Assembly (NCBI RefSeq): GCF_001562115.1 | Contig: NZ_CP013926.1 | Coordinates: forward strand, 2,728,001-2,792,000 | Direction of reading: 5' to 3' | DNA: 64,000 bases | Source of the DNA: Alteromonas stellipolaris | GTDB lineage: Bacteria; Pseudomonadota; Gammaproteobacteria; Enterobacterales; Alteromonadaceae | In this document: one piece after another, positions 1 through 11,117 of the stretch | Layout: every line of letters starts with the position of its first letter | Numbering within the stretch: the stretch's first letter is position 1 | Translations under genes and position numbers: made by a program | Notes under the pieces: model-generated | What the model was told of the DNA's origin: nothing | The model's database searches: none | The model's input: the letters and a program-made list of their open reading frames with translations, nothing else

Positions 1-70
1 CCCATGCGTCGACGTATTGAGTCTCTATTCCACGCATTTCAACCAGTTGTTGCAGAAGATCTTGTGTCAT
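1..70 (-). CDS. malQ: Probable 4-alpha-glucanotransferase (MalQ), N-terminal fragment
   Basis: Only the first 23 codons are inside the window; the gene runs off the left edge. The ATG at 70-68 is preceded by an AGGAA ribosome-binding site. The visible peptide contains 'RGIETQYVDAWG', which resembles the N-terminal segment of MalQ-type 4-alpha-glucanotransferases (a 'GI..xYxDxWG' pattern). MalQ transfers maltodextrin segments in the cytoplasm. The gene diverges from gap across a 240-base promoter region. The assignment rests on one short motif and is tentative; another alpha-glucan enzyme with the same N-terminal motif would fit as well. Confidence 0.4.
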   Translation of the reverse strand, partial: MTQDLLQQLVEMRGIETQYVDAW

Positions 71-116
71 CGTAACTTGTTCCTGTATTCCTGTGAGAGG
101 CACGCTTGATTTGCAC

Positions 117-132
117 TAAGCAAATTTGCTTA
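117..132. promoter_or_regulatory. 16-bp perfect palindrome in the malQ-gap divergent region
   Basis: TAAGCAAATTTGCTTA reads identically on both strands. It lies 47 bases before the malQ-like start and about 180 bases before gap, a typical place for an operator serving the leftward gene. The regulator is not identifiable from this window. Confidence 0.4.
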
Positions 133-270
133 TACGTACAAAATATTAACATTATTCTAGAAACAGTCGCGCTATGAAAACTGAATACGATTGCATAAGC
201 TGTTGTTCGTAATTTTCCAACAGTTTAGCGTTTTTGTTTTGCCAATTATGGCATTTTGATCCATACTTTA

Positions 271-285
271 CGTAATTTATTTTCA
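271..285 (+). promoter_or_regulatory. Degenerate HexR-like site before gap
   Basis: CGTAATTTATTTTCA matches the HexR pattern (TGTARTAAAATTACA type) at about 12 of 15 positions if the AT-rich centre is allowed to vary. It is 25 bases upstream of the gap start. gap belongs to the HexR regulon in several gammaproteobacteria, which makes the site plausible, but the match is weak in AT-rich DNA. Confidence 0.25.
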
Positions 286-298
286 TATTCAAAAATAA

Positions 299-1306
<1,008 letters not shown>

Positions 1307-1367
1307 TCGGGTGTATCAATAACGGCAACCCGGTTGCTCGGTTATTGAAGACATTGTTTGTAGATTG

Positions 1368-1401
1368 AAAAAAGGTGCGAATACTATTCGCACCTTTTTT
1401 G
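1368..1401 (+). terminator. Rho-independent terminator after gap
   Basis: GGTGCGAAT / ATTCGCACC stem with a 3-base loop, A-run before and T-run after, 60 bases beyond the gap stop. Confidence 0.9.
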
Positions 1402-1497
1402 TTTTCATAGCACAATAAGCCATTATTAAATGGGAATGCGAGACCTTGTGGAAATCTCGACAACGGTACAATCAACACGTTGCTTCATGGAGGATTT

Positions 1498-2346
1498 ATG
1501 TCAACAGAATCATTGCAAGTAAGCGAATCAAACGGATTGACGTTTTTAGAGGTAGATAACCACCTCGGTTCAGCAAAAATCAGTTTATTTGGCGGACATG
1601 TTTTATCTTTTATTCCAAAAAGAGATGGGCAGGAACGCTTATGGATGAGCCCCCATGCCTACCTTAACGGTGAACGCCCTATACGTGGTGGAATACCTGT
1701 GTGTTGGCCATGGTTTAGTGACGACCATGGCAAAGCGAAAGGTGAGCTGCCTGCCCATGGCTTTTTGCGCACACAAGTGTGGCAGTTAACATCATCAAGC
1801 GAAGATGAAACTGGCACGCATATTACGCTTACCCCATCTTTCACGCGAGCAGAAGGGTTTGAACATGACTGTGCTGTTACCCTATCAATTACTGTAGGTG
1901 ACGCCCTCACCGTATCGTTAATTACAGAAAACACAGGCGTAGTACCTTTTACTTACAACTGCGCGTTACACAGTTACTTTCATGTTGATCATATTCAAGC
2001 GGTTCGCCTTGACGGTATAACCGGTGACTATAAAGATAAACTGGATGACTGGGCGATAAAACCCACACCTGAAAATTATACTTTTACCGGTGAAACCGAC
2101 CGTATTCATATGAGCGCGGTAGAAAAGGCATCTATTGTGGTAAACGATACCTCTTTTACCGATGTTGGCTCAAAAGGCCACGACTCGTTGGTGGTATGGA
2201 ACCCTTGGCAAGGCGCTGCGTCAATTTCTGATATGGATCCGTTTGGTTATAAACATATGGTGTGTGTAGAGTCGTCTATCACTAAGGGCAAGACACTACA
2301 GCCAAGTGAATCTCACGCTATGGTGCAAACGATAACGCCTGTGTAA
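1498..2346 (+). CDS. yeaD: D-hexose-6-phosphate mutarotase (YeaD family aldose 1-epimerase)
   Basis: 282 residues, close to the 294 of E. coli YeaD. The family interconverts alpha and beta anomers of glucose 6-phosphate and related hexose phosphates, which feeds the Zwf reaction. Diagnostic segments are the RPIRGGIPVCWPWF motif near residues 55-70, the PAHGF histidine motif, the ALHSYFHV segment, and a late VWNPW segment followed by the conserved Glu of CVESS. An earlier in-frame codon at 1480 exists, but the ATG at 1498 has a GGAGG site at the right distance. It lies between the gap terminator and a shared bidirectional terminator, so it is probably monocistronic. Confidence 0.9.
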   Translation: MSTESLQVSESNGLTFLEVDNHLGSAKISLFGGHVLSFIPKRDGQERLWMSPHAYLNGERPIRGGIPVCWPWFSDDHGKAKGELPAHGFLRTQVWQLTSSSEDETGTHITLTPSFTRAEGFEHDCAVTLSITVGDALTVSLITENTGVVPFTYNCALHSYFHVDHIQAVRLDGITGDYKDKLDDWAIKPTPENYTFTGETDRIHMSAVEKASIVVNDTSFTDVGSKGHDSLVVWNPWQGAASISDMDPFGYKHMVCVESSITKGKTLQPSESHAMVQTITPV

Positions 2347-2392
2347 TGCGGTAGCGAGCCCTTTAGCCGCTTGCGGTGTGCTTGATAATCTT

Positions 2393-2438
2393 AAATAAAA
2401 AAAGCCCCGATAATCAGTCACTATTATCGGGGCTTTTT
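2393..2438. terminator. Bidirectional terminator between yeaD and eda
   Basis: AAAGCCCCGATAAT / ATTATCGGGGCTTT, a 14-base-pair stem with an 8-base loop, flanked by an A-run on the left and a T-run on the right. It can end the yeaD message (plus) and the zwf-eda operon (minus). Confidence 0.9.
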
Positions 2439-2450
2439 ACTATCTTTTTA

Positions 2451-3098
2451 TTAGCTAATCTTGGCACCCGCAACCGCTTCTTTAGCAAGTTGCGTAATAC
2501 GATCCCAATCTCCAGACTCAATGGCATCATCTGGTGCTAACCAAGAACCACCAACACAAACAACATTCTTAAGGGCTAGGTAATCGTTGTAATTACCTGG
2601 GCCAATGCCGCCAGTTGGGCAGAATGTAAATTCAGGGAATGGGCCACTGATCGCTTTAATCGCTTTCACACCACCAGACGCTTCGGCTGGGAAAAATTTC
2701 ATATGGGTGTAACCCGCATCTTTCCCTTTCATCAGTTCAGACGTTGAAGAAATACCTGGGATAAGTGGAATTTCTGCTTCCATACCCGCTTTTAGCAAAT
2801 CAGCTGTCATACCAGGGCTAATTGCAAATTTGGCACCCGCCTCAATAACCGCTTTAAGCTGCTGTGCATTTGTTACCGTTCCAGCACCAATAAGAGAATC
2901 AGGCACTTCATCTGCAATACGCTTAATTACGTCAATTGCAGCTGGCGTACGAAGGGTTACTTCCAATACTTTAATACCACCGGCCATAAGTGCTTTTGCT
3001 AGCGGAACTGCCTTTTCCACATCGTTGATAACCAATACAGGTACAACAGGGCCAGCAGCAAAGATATCAGCTGGCGAATATTTCCATTTACTTGTCAT
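2451..3098 (-). CDS. eda: 2-keto-3-deoxy-6-phosphogluconate aldolase
   Basis: 215-residue Eda of the class I aldolase family, last gene of the Entner-Doudoroff operon. It cleaves KDPG to pyruvate and glyceraldehyde 3-phosphate in the cytoplasm. The catalytic Glu is E46 in KVLEVTLRT, and the Schiff-base Lys is K134 in HMKFFPAE, one position later than in E. coli. The phosphate-binding segment is the PTGGIGPGN region. It starts 3 bases after the glk stop, so the two are probably translationally coupled. It also receives KDPG made by KdgK (35717-36634) from uronate catabolism, which ties the two ends of the window together. Confidence 0.97.
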   Translation of the reverse strand: MTSKWKYSPADIFAAGPVVPVLVINDVEKAVPLAKALMAGGIKVLEVTLRTPAAIDVIKRIADEVPDSLIGAGTVTNAQQLKAVIEAGAKFAISPGMTADLLKAGMEAEIPLIPGISSTSELMKGKDAGYTHMKFFPAEASGGVKAIKAISGPFPEFTFCPTGGIGPGNYNDYLALKNVVCVGGSWLAPDDAIESGDWDRITQLAKEAVAGAKIS

Positions 3099-3101
3099 AA
3101 A

Positions 3102-4055
3102 TCAGCTCGCAGTATGTTGTTGAAGATAAGCAGCTGCACCTAATAAGCCGTGATCAGGCTCTGCTATCAAATAAGTAGGAATATCTTTCACATAGTGCTT
3201 CATCTGCCCTTTTGCTTCGAAACGGGCTCTAAAGTCACTATTTTGAATGAATTCAGGGAAACGGTTTGCTATACCACCGCCGATAAAAATGCCACCTGTT
3301 GTGGCCATATTCAACGCCAAATTACCGGCAAAGCTGCCCATAATTCTGCAGAACTGCGTTAAAGTGGCAGCAGCAATATCACAGGTACCCGCTAATGCGG
3401 CTTCTGTAATTTGAGCAGGTTCAGCGAATGTAGCTTCTTTGCCTGCATCTTGTGCTAGTGCGGTATAAATATTATGTAATCCCCTGCCAGACATTACTTC
3501 TTCAGCCGAAGCACGGCCGAAACTTTTTTGCAGGTGACGCCATACCACAATATCGGTTTCATCGACAGGAGAGAAGTCAACATGACCGCCCTCGCCGTCT
3601 AGGGTTTGCCACCCAGTAGAGGTCATCGTGATATGCTCTACACCCAAGCCAGTACCTGGACCAAATACCGCAATGTTACCACCGGCTTTCGCCGTTCCAT
3701 CACCAATTTGAACAACTTGTGAGTCATTCAGAACCGGTAATGAATGTGCCACTGCGGTAAAGTCGTTGATCACAAACAATGAGTCTAACTTTAACTGCGA
3801 GCGTAGCGCATTTTGCGAAAACGCCCAGCTATGGTTAGTCATCACTACTTGGTCGCCCAATACTGGACAGGCAATACCAATACACCCTTCGGTGAATTGG
3901 TATTCAGGCATATCACTAAAATACTGTGAAATTGCCAAGTCGATACTAGCAAAATCATTACACATGTATTTCTTTATATCGGTTACGCCTGTTTCGGTAA
4001 CCCGAGCAACGCGAATGTTAGTGCCCCCTACATCGGCCACAAACTTCTGGCTCAT
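3102..4055 (-). CDS. glk: Glucokinase (bacterial Glk type)
   Basis: 317 residues from the ATG at 4055. An in-frame start 33 bases earlier lies inside edd and is less likely. The chosen ATG overlaps the edd stop in an ATGA arrangement and has an AGGAG site. Glk phosphorylates glucose with ATP. Visible motifs are the phosphate loop DVGGTN at residues 8-13, the catalytic Asp in [13 protein letters not shown] near residue 100, GPGTGLGVE, and GEGGHVDF near residue 160. In this operon it feeds glucose 6-phosphate to Zwf. Confidence 0.95.
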   Translation of the reverse strand: MSQKFVADVGGTNIRVARVTETGVTDIKKYMCNDFASIDLAISQYFSDMPEYQFTEGCIGIACPVLGDQVVMTNHSWAFSQNALRSQLKLDSLFVINDFTAVAHSLPVLNDSQVVQIGDGTAKAGGNIAVFGPGTGLGVEHITMTSTGWQTLDGEGGHVDFSPVDETDIVVWRHLQKSFGRASAEEVMSGRGLHNIYTALAQDAGKEATFAEPAQITEAALAGTCDIAAATLTQFCRIMGSFAGNLALNMATTGGIFIGGGIANRFPEFIQNSDFRARFEAKGQMKHYVKDIPTYLIAEPDHGLLGAAAYLQQHTAS

Positions 4056-5881
4056 AGCGCCTGCTCCTGGTTGTAGAACAACGAGCATGCACCTTCTTCA
4101 GCGCCGGTAAGGATGGCACGCATGCCGCCAAACATTTCACGACCCATACCAATATGGTGGTGACCAATATCAGCAGGTTTCGCTTCACGGGCTTCAAGGG
4201 TAGCTTCATCGACGTGCAAGGTTAATGCGCCTGTTTCTGTATTTAGTTCAATCAAGTCACCCGCTTCAACTTTGGCAAGCAAGCCGCCTTTATAGGCTTC
4301 TGGGGTTACATGGATTGCCGCTGGTACTTTACCTGATGCACCTGACATACGACCGTCAGTGACCAAGGCTACTTTGAAGCCTTTGTCTTGTAACACGCCA
4401 AGAGGCGGTGTTAAGCGATGCAGTTCTGGCATACCAATAGCCGAAGGCCCTTGGAAACGAACGACAACAATACAATCTTTGTCCAAGTCGCCCGCTTTAA
4501 ATGCAGCGTCTAAGTCGAACTGGTCTTCAAACACAACCGCTGGCGCTTTAATGGTGCAATGAGGGGTGCGAAGCGCTGATGTTTTAATCACACCGCGACC
4601 AAGGTTCCCTTCTAGTACACTTAAGCCGCCATCTGGTTTAAATGGTGTTTCTACCGTGGCTAGTACTTCTTTGTCTAACGACTCAGTAGGACCGTCACGC
4701 CATTCAAGCTCACCATCTTTCAACATTGGCTCTTTGGTGTAGAAGTCTAACCCTTCACCACAAATGGTATTAACGTCATTATGCAACAACCCTGCATCAA
4801 GCAATTGCTTGATAAGCAATGACATACCGCCAGCAGCAACAAAGTGGTTGATATCGGCAGAACCGTTTGGATAAATACGAGTAAGCAAAGGCACAGCATT
4901 AGAAATATCTGAGAAATCATCCCAGTTAATGATGAAACCAGCTGAACGAGCAACGGCAATTAAGTGCATAGTGTGGTTAGTAGAACCACCGGTTGCTAGC
5001 AAACCAACTAGGCCATTTACAATAGCTTTAGCGTCAACAATGTTACCGATTGGGCGGTATGTATCGCCTAAGTCAGTAATACGTGTCGCTTGAATTGAAG
5101 CCGCTTTCGTCAGGGCATCACGAAGCTCTGTACCTGGGTTTACAAATGAAGAGCCCGGTAAATGAAGGCCCATCATCTCTACCACTAATTGATTAGAGTT
5201 TGCGGTACCGTAGAAAGTACATGTACCAGCAGAATGATAAGACTGAGATTCAGCTTCAAGTAGCGCATCACGGCCTACTTTGCCTTCAGCGTATTCCTGA
5301 CGAACACGGGCTTTTTCTTTATTTGGTAAGCCTGAAGGCATAGGGCCGGCTGGCACAAATACCGTTGGTAAGTGACCAAAGCTTAACGCACCCATTAATA
5401 ATCCAGGTACGATTTTATCGCAAATACCTAACATAAGGGTTGAGTCGAACATGTTGTGCGAAAGTGCAATAGCAGCACCTTGGGCAATGTTGTCACGGCT
5501 CATTAAGCTCAAATCCATACCGGTTTGACCCTGAGTAACACCGTCACACATAGCGGGAACACCGCCAGCAAACTGAGCCACACTGCCTACGCTTTTAACT
5601 GCATCGCGAATAATCGCAGGATACGTTTCGTAAGGCTGATGCGCAGAAAGCATGTCGTTGTAAGCAGATACAATTGCTACGTTTGCTTTAGTCATCGAGC
5701 GAAGATCAGATTTATCTTCTGTTCCACACGCTGCAAACCCGTGCGCTAGGTTTCCGCACGACAGCACACCGCGGTGAGGACCTTGGCGGCGTGCGTGTTC
5801 AATTTTTTCTAAGTATGCCTTACGGCTGTCTTTGCTGCGCTCTATTATACGCTGCGTAACTTCTGCAATTCTTGAATCCAT
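4052..5881 (-). CDS. edd: 6-phosphogluconate dehydratase
   Basis: 609 residues, IlvD/Edd family. It dehydrates 6-phosphogluconate to KDPG using an iron-sulfur cluster. Cys motifs expected for the cluster are visible ([11 protein letters not shown] near the N terminus, [19 protein letters not shown]), as are the active-site segments [11 protein letters not shown] and [18 protein letters not shown]. Two ATG codons are in tandem (5884 and 5881). The second is better spaced from GGAG and is used here. It follows pgl by a few bases and overlaps glk by 4 bases. Confidence 0.97.
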   Translation of the reverse strand: MDSRIAEVTQRIIERSKDSRKAYLEKIEHARRQGPHRGVLSCGNLAHGFAACGTEDKSDLRSMTKANVAIVSAYNDMLSAHQPYETYPAIIRDAVKSVGSVAQFAGGVPAMCDGVTQGQTGMDLSLMSRDNIAQGAAIALSHNMFDSTLMLGICDKIVPGLLMGALSFGHLPTVFVPAGPMPSGLPNKEKARVRQEYAEGKVGRDALLEAESQSYHSAGTCTFYGTANSNQLVVEMMGLHLPGSSFVNPGTELRDALTKAASIQATRITDLGDTYRPIGNIVDAKAIVNGLVGLLATGGSTNHTMHLIAVARSAGFIINWDDFSDISNAVPLLTRIYPNGSADINHFVAAGGMSLLIKQLLDAGLLHNDVNTICGEGLDFYTKEPMLKDGELEWRDGPTESLDKEVLATVETPFKPDGGLSVLEGNLGRGVIKTSALRTPHCTIKAPAVVFEDQFDLDAAFKAGDLDKDCIVVVRFQGPSAIGMPELHRLTPPLGVLQDKGFKVALVTDGRMSGASGKVPAAIHVTPEAYKGGLLAKVEAGDLIELNTETGALTLHVDEATLEAREAKPADIGHHHIGMGREMFGGMRAILTGAEEGACSLFYNQEQAL

Positions 5882-5890
5882 CATTGTCTC

Positions 5891-6583
5891 CTAGGGCGCC
5901 CACATCAAGGTTACCGGGGCTCTGTTTACCACGGCCGTGATGGGCTTTTGCGCTTCGGTAGCATTTTCCAGTGCATCAAGCAGTACCTGCTTTTTCTTAT
6001 CACCGGTTAAATGCAGAAAAATATGTCGACTGTTTAGCAACGCCGGCAACGTAAGTGAAATACGTTGATGGGGTGCAGTTGTAGGTTGTACAGCAATACA
6101 TGTGCGGCCACTGTTCATGCTTAAGCCATCATTGACTTGTTCAGAACAGGGGAATAGCGATGCGGTATGACCGTCTTCACCCATGCCTAAAATAAGCGCA
6201 TCAAAAGGCTGGGACATACTTGCAATCGCTTTTTCAGCAGCATTTACGCCTTCACTAGCGTCAGCAACATCGCTTTTTAATTCAACGAAATGCGCTGCAC
6301 TGGCTTTATTTTGAATAAGATTCGCTTTTACTAAGCTGGTGTTACTGGCTTCATGACCTTCTTCCACCCAACGTTCATCAGCAAGGGTAATATCTACCTT
6401 GTCCCACTCTATGTCGGTTTCGCTCAACTGCTTAAAAAGTGCAAGAGGCGTTCTGCCGCCACTCACCACAAGCGAAGCACGCCCGCGGGTTTTAATACCA
6501 GTTTTAAGAATGCTAACCAAGTCTTCAGCAAATGCTGAAGTAAGCGCATCGGGTGTATCAAATGAAAGGGTTGTTAAAGCCAT
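5891..6583 (-). CDS. pgl: 6-phosphogluconolactonase (DevB/NagB-like type)
   Basis: 230 residues. It hydrolyses 6-phosphogluconolactone made by Zwf. The NagB-fold signatures are clear: VVSGGRTPLALF near residue 40, LADERWV near residue 68, and GMGEDGHTASLFP near residue 136. It begins one base after the zwf stop, with the purine-rich 3' end of zwf acting as ribosome-binding site, so it is tightly coupled. It lies between the enzymes that make its substrate and use its product. Confidence 0.95.
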   Translation of the reverse strand: MALTTLSFDTPDALTSAFAEDLVSILKTGIKTRGRASLVVSGGRTPLALFKQLSETDIEWDKVDITLADERWVEEGHEASNTSLVKANLIQNKASAAHFVELKSDVADASEGVNAAEKAIASMSQPFDALILGMGEDGHTASLFPCSEQVNDGLSMNSGRTCIAVQPTTAPHQRISLTLPALLNSRHIFLHLTGDKKKQVLLDALENATEAQKPITAVVNRAPVTLMWAP

Positions 6584-6584
6584 A

Positions 6585-8081
6585 TTATTTCTTCTTCTTT
6601 ACCGTTTTGCTTTCGTACCAACTGCGATTCGCTCGTGCCAAAAGGCCAATTGAATCTACCGGTCCCCACGTACCAGCCTGATAAGGCTCTGGTGGTTCAT
6701 TAGACGATTTCCATGCTTCAAGAATTGAATCAACCCATGTCCAGGCTTGTTCAATTTCATCACGGCGAACGAACAGCGCCTGGTTGCCTAGCATTACTTC
6801 AAGAAGCAGCTTTTCATAGGCATCAGGAATACGATCGTCGGCAAAGGCTTCAGAGAAGCTCAAGTTCAACTTAGATTTTTGTAAATCCATAGACCCAGAG
6901 CTGGTTAATCCCGGGACTTTGTTCATTACAGTAATTTCAACACCTTCATCAGGCTGAAGTCGAATTACCAATTTGTTCGGTGGCAAGTTCTTAAAGCTGT
7001 CGCCAAACAAGTTGTGTGGCTGACGCTTGAAGTAGATAACCACTTCACTGACTTTCGACGGCATACGTTTACCCGTACGAAGGTAAAACGGAACACCCGC
7101 CCAACGCCAGTTATCAATCTCTGCTTTAATTGCAATGAAGGTTTCCGTTCTACTTTGGGTGTTAGCACCCTCTTCTTCCAAGTAGCCTGGAACTTCTTCA
7201 CCTTTAACAAAACCTGCGGTGTATTGACCACGAACCGTGCTATCGCTAATGTTCGATGAATTGATAGGGCGCAGTGCTTTAAGTACTTTAAGCTTTTCAT
7301 CACGAATGCTGTCTGCATCTAGTGTTGTTGGTGGCTCCATGGCCACTAAGCTTAAAATTTGAAGTAAGTGGTTTTGCACCATGTCGCGCATTTGACCCGC
7401 ATCGTCAAAATAACCCCAACGCCCTTCAATACCAACTGATTCCGCTACTGATATTTGAACATGGTCAATACAGTTGTGATCCCAGTTGGTCGCAAAGATA
7501 GAGTTAGCAAAGCGAAGTGCAACAAGGTTAAGTACTGTTTCTTTACCTAGGTAATGATCGATACGGTAAATTTGTTTCTCGTCGAAGTACTCAGCGACCT
7601 GCTCGTTAATCACTTTTGACGATTCAAGGTCGTGACCAATCGGCTTTTCAAGTACAACACGTACACTTGAATCGATAATTTTGCAGCCGTGAAGACCACG
7701 ACAAATATCACCATAGATAGAAGGCGGTGTTGCTAAATAACACACCATGGTGCGCGCTGGGTCAACATGATCTTCTAAAACGCAGTAGCTACCGATATCT
7801 TTCATATCGACGCACGCATAATGAAGACGGCCCTTCATACGCTCCCATGTTTCTTCACAAAGCTCTTTATCGCCAAACTTTACTAAGTTTGTATGCACTT
7901 CGGCGATATAGTCTTCTAATTCCATTTCATGGCGGGCTACACCAACAATGGTTGTATCTGGATGAATGAGTTTTGCTTTTTCAAGCTGATATAAAGACGG
8001 CAGTAATTTGCGTCGTGAAAGATCACCCAGTGTGCCAAATAGCACGAAATCACAGGGTTCGTAGGAATTTTCCAATACCAT
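6585..8081 (-). CDS. zwf: Glucose-6-phosphate 1-dehydrogenase
   Basis: 498 residues (E. coli enzyme 491). It oxidises glucose 6-phosphate to 6-phosphogluconolactone with NADP or NAD. The N-terminal nucleotide-binding motif is FGTLGDLSRRKLLPSLY, and the active-site signature is RIDHYLGKE near residue 170. The C terminus is a Lys run (KKKK) absent from E. coli. It is the first gene of the operon zwf-pgl-edd-glk-eda and diverges from hexR. A near-perfect HexR operator lies 97 bases upstream. Confidence 0.97.
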   Translation of the reverse strand: MVLENSYEPCDFVLFGTLGDLSRRKLLPSLYQLEKAKLIHPDTTIVGVARHEMELEDYIAEVHTNLVKFGDKELCEETWERMKGRLHYACVDMKDIGSYCVLEDHVDPARTMVCYLATPPSIYGDICRGLHGCKIIDSSVRVVLEKPIGHDLESSKVINEQVAEYFDEKQIYRIDHYLGKETVLNLVALRFANSIFATNWDHNCIDHVQISVAESVGIEGRWGYFDDAGQMRDMVQNHLLQILSLVAMEPPTTLDADSIRDEKLKVLKALRPINSSNISDSTVRGQYTAGFVKGEEVPGYLEEEGANTQSRTETFIAIKAEIDNWRWAGVPFYLRTGKRMPSKVSEVVIYFKRQPHNLFGDSFKNLPPNKLVIRLQPDEGVEITVMNKVPGLTSSGSMDLQKSKLNLSFSEAFADDRIPDAYEKLLLEVMLGNQALFVRRDEIEQAWTWVDSILEAWKSSNEPPEPYQAGTWGPVDSIGLLARANRSWYESKTVKKKK

Positions 8082-8177
8082 TTTCGTCGACCTTTTAAAT
8101 GTATGTGTGAAACTAACGTGAGGTAGACGTACCTTCTAACGCCATCCACGTGTTATTAGCATATAGTTAACACCAAA

Positions 8178-8192
8178 TGTAGTAAAATTACA
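8178..8192. promoter_or_regulatory. HexR operator, zwf side
   Basis: TGTAGTAAAATTACA fits the HexR consensus at every position. It sits 97 bases upstream of zwf in the zwf-hexR divergent region. HexR is known to bind such sites as a repressor or activator, released by KDPG. Confidence 0.85.
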
Positions 8193-8281
8193 ACTTTTGG
8201 ACACTATTGAATCTCATTTCTATATATTAACGGGTTAGTACCCTATCCAGACCCCTTTTGTTCCCCGCAAGTGATAAAAAA

Positions 8282-8296
8282 TGTCAAAAAATTACA
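8282..8296. promoter_or_regulatory. Second HexR-like operator, hexR side
   Basis: TGTCAAAAAATTACA differs from the consensus at about three positions. It is 83 bases upstream of the chosen hexR start and 104 bases from the first site, which suggests autoregulation. Confidence 0.55.
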
Positions 8297-8378
8297 TTTT
8301 TCTTGTCACTTCCGTCACATTGGGTACTATGAGTCGGGTAACCTACATCAATTTTCCCTTACTAATTGCTATTTCTGT

Positions 8379-9230
8379 ATGAATATTTTAGAAAAAATTA
8401 CACAAAATAAAGCGTCATTCAGCAAATCAGAACGAAAAGTGGCTGATGTGATCCTTGCGAATCCGCAAACAGCTATTCACTCGAGTATAGCAACCTTGGC
8501 TAAAATGTCGGATGTTAGTGAGCCGACAGTTAATCGCTTTTGTCGACGTTTAGATACTAAAGGCTTTCCAGACTTTAAACTTCATTTAGCACAAAGTCTC
8601 GCAAATGGAACGCCCTACGTAAACCGTCATGTTGATGAAAATGATGGGCCAGCAGATTATACCAACAAAATCTTCGAATCGACCATGGCTTCTCTTGAAG
8701 TTGCACGACAGTCTGTAGACGTGCAAGTGGTTAATCGCGTTGTAGATTTGTTAACTCAAGCACAGAAGATTTCGTTTTTTGGGCTTGGCGCATCCGCCTC
8801 TGTGGCACACGATGCATTAAACAAATTTTTCCGTTTCAATGTGCCTGTTGTCTACTTTGAAGACATTTTGATGCAGCGTATGAGTTGCATGAATTGTTCT
8901 ACTGGCGATGTTGTCGTGCTTATTTCACATACGGGTCGCACCAAAAGCTTGGTAGAGATTGCACAAATTGCCCGCATGAACGATGCAACGGTAGTGGGTA
9001 TAACTTCAGCCGACAGTCCATTGTCGCATGAATGTACGTACGTATTATCTCTTGAGGTACCGGAAGATACCGATATGTATATGCCAATGGCATCACGTAT
9101 TGCGCAGCTTACGCTTATTGACGTACTCGCTACAGGGTTCACATTACGCCGCGGTAACAAATTCAGAGAGAATTTAAAACGGGTGAAAGACACCCTGCGC
9201 GGTTCGCGCTACGAAAAGCGCAACGAATAA
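8379..9230 (+). CDS. hexR: HexR, RpiR-family regulator of glucose catabolism
   Basis: 283 residues from the ATG at 8379, which gives an N terminus (MNILEKI...SKSERKVADVIL) nearly the same as E. coli HexR. An upstream in-frame start at 8271 would add 36 unrelated residues and would put the operator at 8282 inside the gene, so it is rejected. Residues 1-77 form the RpiR helix-turn-helix (SEPTVNRFCRR), and residues 125-255 form the SIS sugar-phosphate domain (FFGLGASASVAHDA, LISHTGRTKSLVE). KDPG is the known effector. It diverges from the zwf operon it is expected to control. Confidence 0.95.
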   Translation: MNILEKITQNKASFSKSERKVADVILANPQTAIHSSIATLAKMSDVSEPTVNRFCRRLDTKGFPDFKLHLAQSLANGTPYVNRHVDENDGPADYTNKIFESTMASLEVARQSVDVQVVNRVVDLLTQAQKISFFGLGASASVAHDALNKFFRFNVPVVYFEDILMQRMSCMNCSTGDVVVLISHTGRTKSLVEIAQIARMNDATVVGITSADSPLSHECTYVLSLEVPEDTDMYMPMASRIAQLTLIDVLATGFTLRRGNKFRENLKRVKDTLRGSRYEKRNE

Positions 9231-9655
9231 ACACTTCTCTTTAACGCATTCGAGTTAGCCTATTTTTATGTTCTACTACATTCTGAGGAGCCTAACTCGG
9301 GTTCGTTACATTTTATGAACGTCGCTAAGCGACTAGCTTCCTACCCTATTCGGCAATTAACCACATTTTCTCTCCATACCTGCTACCCTAGTTAAGTGGA
9401 AACAAGCTTAACTATTGATTATTTAAAATACAGAAAAGGCAGTGAATGGCATTAACACTCTTTATTGAGATGAATGACGTAACTGGTCGGCTCAGTTCCC
9501 AATTCTTCATCTTTCATTCACATTTATGTCAGATTCATCTACTATTCTGTAATAAAATTACGTAAAGCGATTACAGGTTAACCTTTGTACAAATTACATA
9601 GGCTAGCCATATATCTATTTGTGCTACATCACTTAAAAATTGCGACGGACTCCTA
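9231..9655. other. Intergenic region hexR-pykA
   Basis: 425 bases without a credible gene. It holds an 8-bp inverted repeat (CGAGTTAG at 9251-9258, CTAACTCG at 9292-9299) with a 33-base loop and no T-run, so it is a poor terminator. The HexR site before pykA lies near the right end. Confidence 0.6.
9548..9562. promoter_or_regulatory. HexR operator before pykA
   Basis: TGTAATAAAATTACG matches the HexR consensus except for the last base. It is 94 bases upstream of the pykA start, almost the same distance as the zwf site from zwf. Confidence 0.75.
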
Positions 9656-11092
9656 ATGACCAGAAGAACGAAAATTCTTGCAACGCTTGGCCCTGCCACT
9701 GATTCACTCGAAAAAATTCAAGAACTAATTGCCGCCGGTGCAAACACGGTTCGTATGAACTTTTCACACGGACAAGCAGAAGATCATATCGAGCGTGCGA
9801 AACGCGTAAGACAAGCGGCTAAAAACTTAGGTAAGTACGTTGCCATTTTAGGCGATTTACAAGGCCCCAAAATTCGTGTTGCACGTTTTGCTGAAGGCGC
9901 GGTTAAATTGTCTGTTGGCGATAGTTTCACGCTTGATGCTGAACTAGACCGCGATGCTGGTGATGCTAAGCAAGTTGGTATCGACTATAAAGCGCTACCT
10001 GATGACGTCAGTGCTGGCGATATTTTGTTACTTGATGACGGTCGTATTCAACTTAAAGTCACCGGCGTAGAAGGCCGTAAAGTGCTAACAGAAGTGACGG
10101 TTGGCGGTAAATTATCAAACAATAAAGGCATTAACCGTCAAGGCGGGGGTTTATCAGCTGAAGCCCTGACTGAAAAAGACAAGAAAGACATTATCACAGC
10201 GGCTGAGATTGGCGTTGATTACCTTGCGGTTTCATTCCCTCGTAGTGGTGAAGATCTTAATTACGCAAGAAAGCTAGCTGAAGAAGCAGGCTGTTATGCG
10301 AAAATTTGTGCCAAAGTAGAGCGTGCTGAAACCGTAGCCACCGATGAAGCTATTACTGACATTATCAGTGCTTCAGACGCAGTAATGGTTGCGCGTGGTG
10401 ACCTAGGTGTTGAAATTGGTGATGCCGAGCTAGTGGGTGTTCAGAAAAAACTGATTGCCCGTTCACGCCAGCTAAACAAAATCGTTATTACCGCAACGCA
10501 AATGATGGAATCGATGATTGATAGCCCTATGCCTACCCGCGCAGAGGTTATGGACGTTGCTAACGCAGTACTAGATGGCACAGATGCGGTTATGCTTTCT
10601 GCTGAAACAGCGGCAGGAAGTTTCCCAATTGAAACTGTTCAAGCGATGGCCCGTGTGTGTGAAGGTGCTGAGACACACCCTAGCGTAAAAATTTCAAAGC
10701 ACCGCATGGATGAGCTTTTCTCATCTACCAGCGAATCAATTGCGTTGTCAGCGGTATATGCAGCTAACCACCTACCAAGCGTAAAAGCGATTGTAGGATT
10801 AACTGAAAGCGGCAACACGCCTAAGTTGATGTCGCGTATTACTACCTCGTTACCTATCATTGCGATGTCTCGTCATGAAGGCACACTAAATACCATGGCG
10901 TTGTTCCGTGGTGTTAAGCCTGTTTATTTCGATTCATCGAAAAGTGAACCTGGTCAGTTAAAGTATGATGTAGTAGCGGCACTTAAGGCCAAAGGTTTAG
11001 TGCAAAGTGGCGACAACATCATTTTGACTTACGGTGATGAAATGGAAAAAATTGGGGCAACTAATACCCTTAAGATTGTTGAAGTAGAATAA
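9656..11092 (+). CDS. pykA: Pyruvate kinase, PykA type
   Basis: 478 residues (E. coli PykA 480). It converts phosphoenolpyruvate and ADP to pyruvate and ATP. Diagnostic segments are the N-terminal [33 protein letters not shown], the catalytic Lys segment [23 protein letters not shown] and [11 protein letters not shown]. The C-terminal regulatory domain follows. The sequence resembles E. coli PykA (activated by AMP and sugar phosphates) rather than PykF. It is monocistronic, between the HexR site and a strong terminator. Confidence 0.97.
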   Translation: MTRRTKILATLGPATDSLEKIQELIAAGANTVRMNFSHGQAEDHIERAKRVRQAAKNLGKYVAILGDLQGPKIRVARFAEGAVKLSVGDSFTLDAELDRDAGDAKQVGIDYKALPDDVSAGDILLLDDGRIQLKVTGVEGRKVLTEVTVGGKLSNNKGINRQGGGLSAEALTEKDKKDIITAAEIGVDYLAVSFPRSGEDLNYARKLAEEAGCYAKICAKVERAETVATDEAITDIISASDAVMVARGDLGVEIGDAELVGVQKKLIARSRQLNKIVITATQMMESMIDSPMPTRAEVMDVANAVLDGTDAVMLSAETAAGSFPIETVQAMARVCEGAETHPSVKISKHRMDELFSSTSESIALSAVYAANHLPSVKAIVGLTESGNTPKLMSRITTSLPIIAMSRHEGTLNTMALFRGVKPVYFDSSKSEPGQLKYDVVAALKAKGLVQSGDNIILTYGDEMEKIGATNTLKIVEVE

Positions 11093-11117
11093 GCGTTATT
11101 CGTACTTAGTACTTTTT

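Noticed and set aside
8271..8378. Longer N terminus for HexR
   Set aside because: Would include the second HexR operator inside the gene, and the added residues have no match to HexR; the ATG at 8379 gives the family N terminus.
9251..9299. Inverted repeat after hexR as a terminator
   Set aside because: Only 8 base pairs, a 33-base loop and no T-run.
9585..9600. TTTGTACAAATTACAT before pykA as a further HexR site
   Set aside because: It is two bases shorter than the HexR pattern, and the better site at 9548 lies close by.
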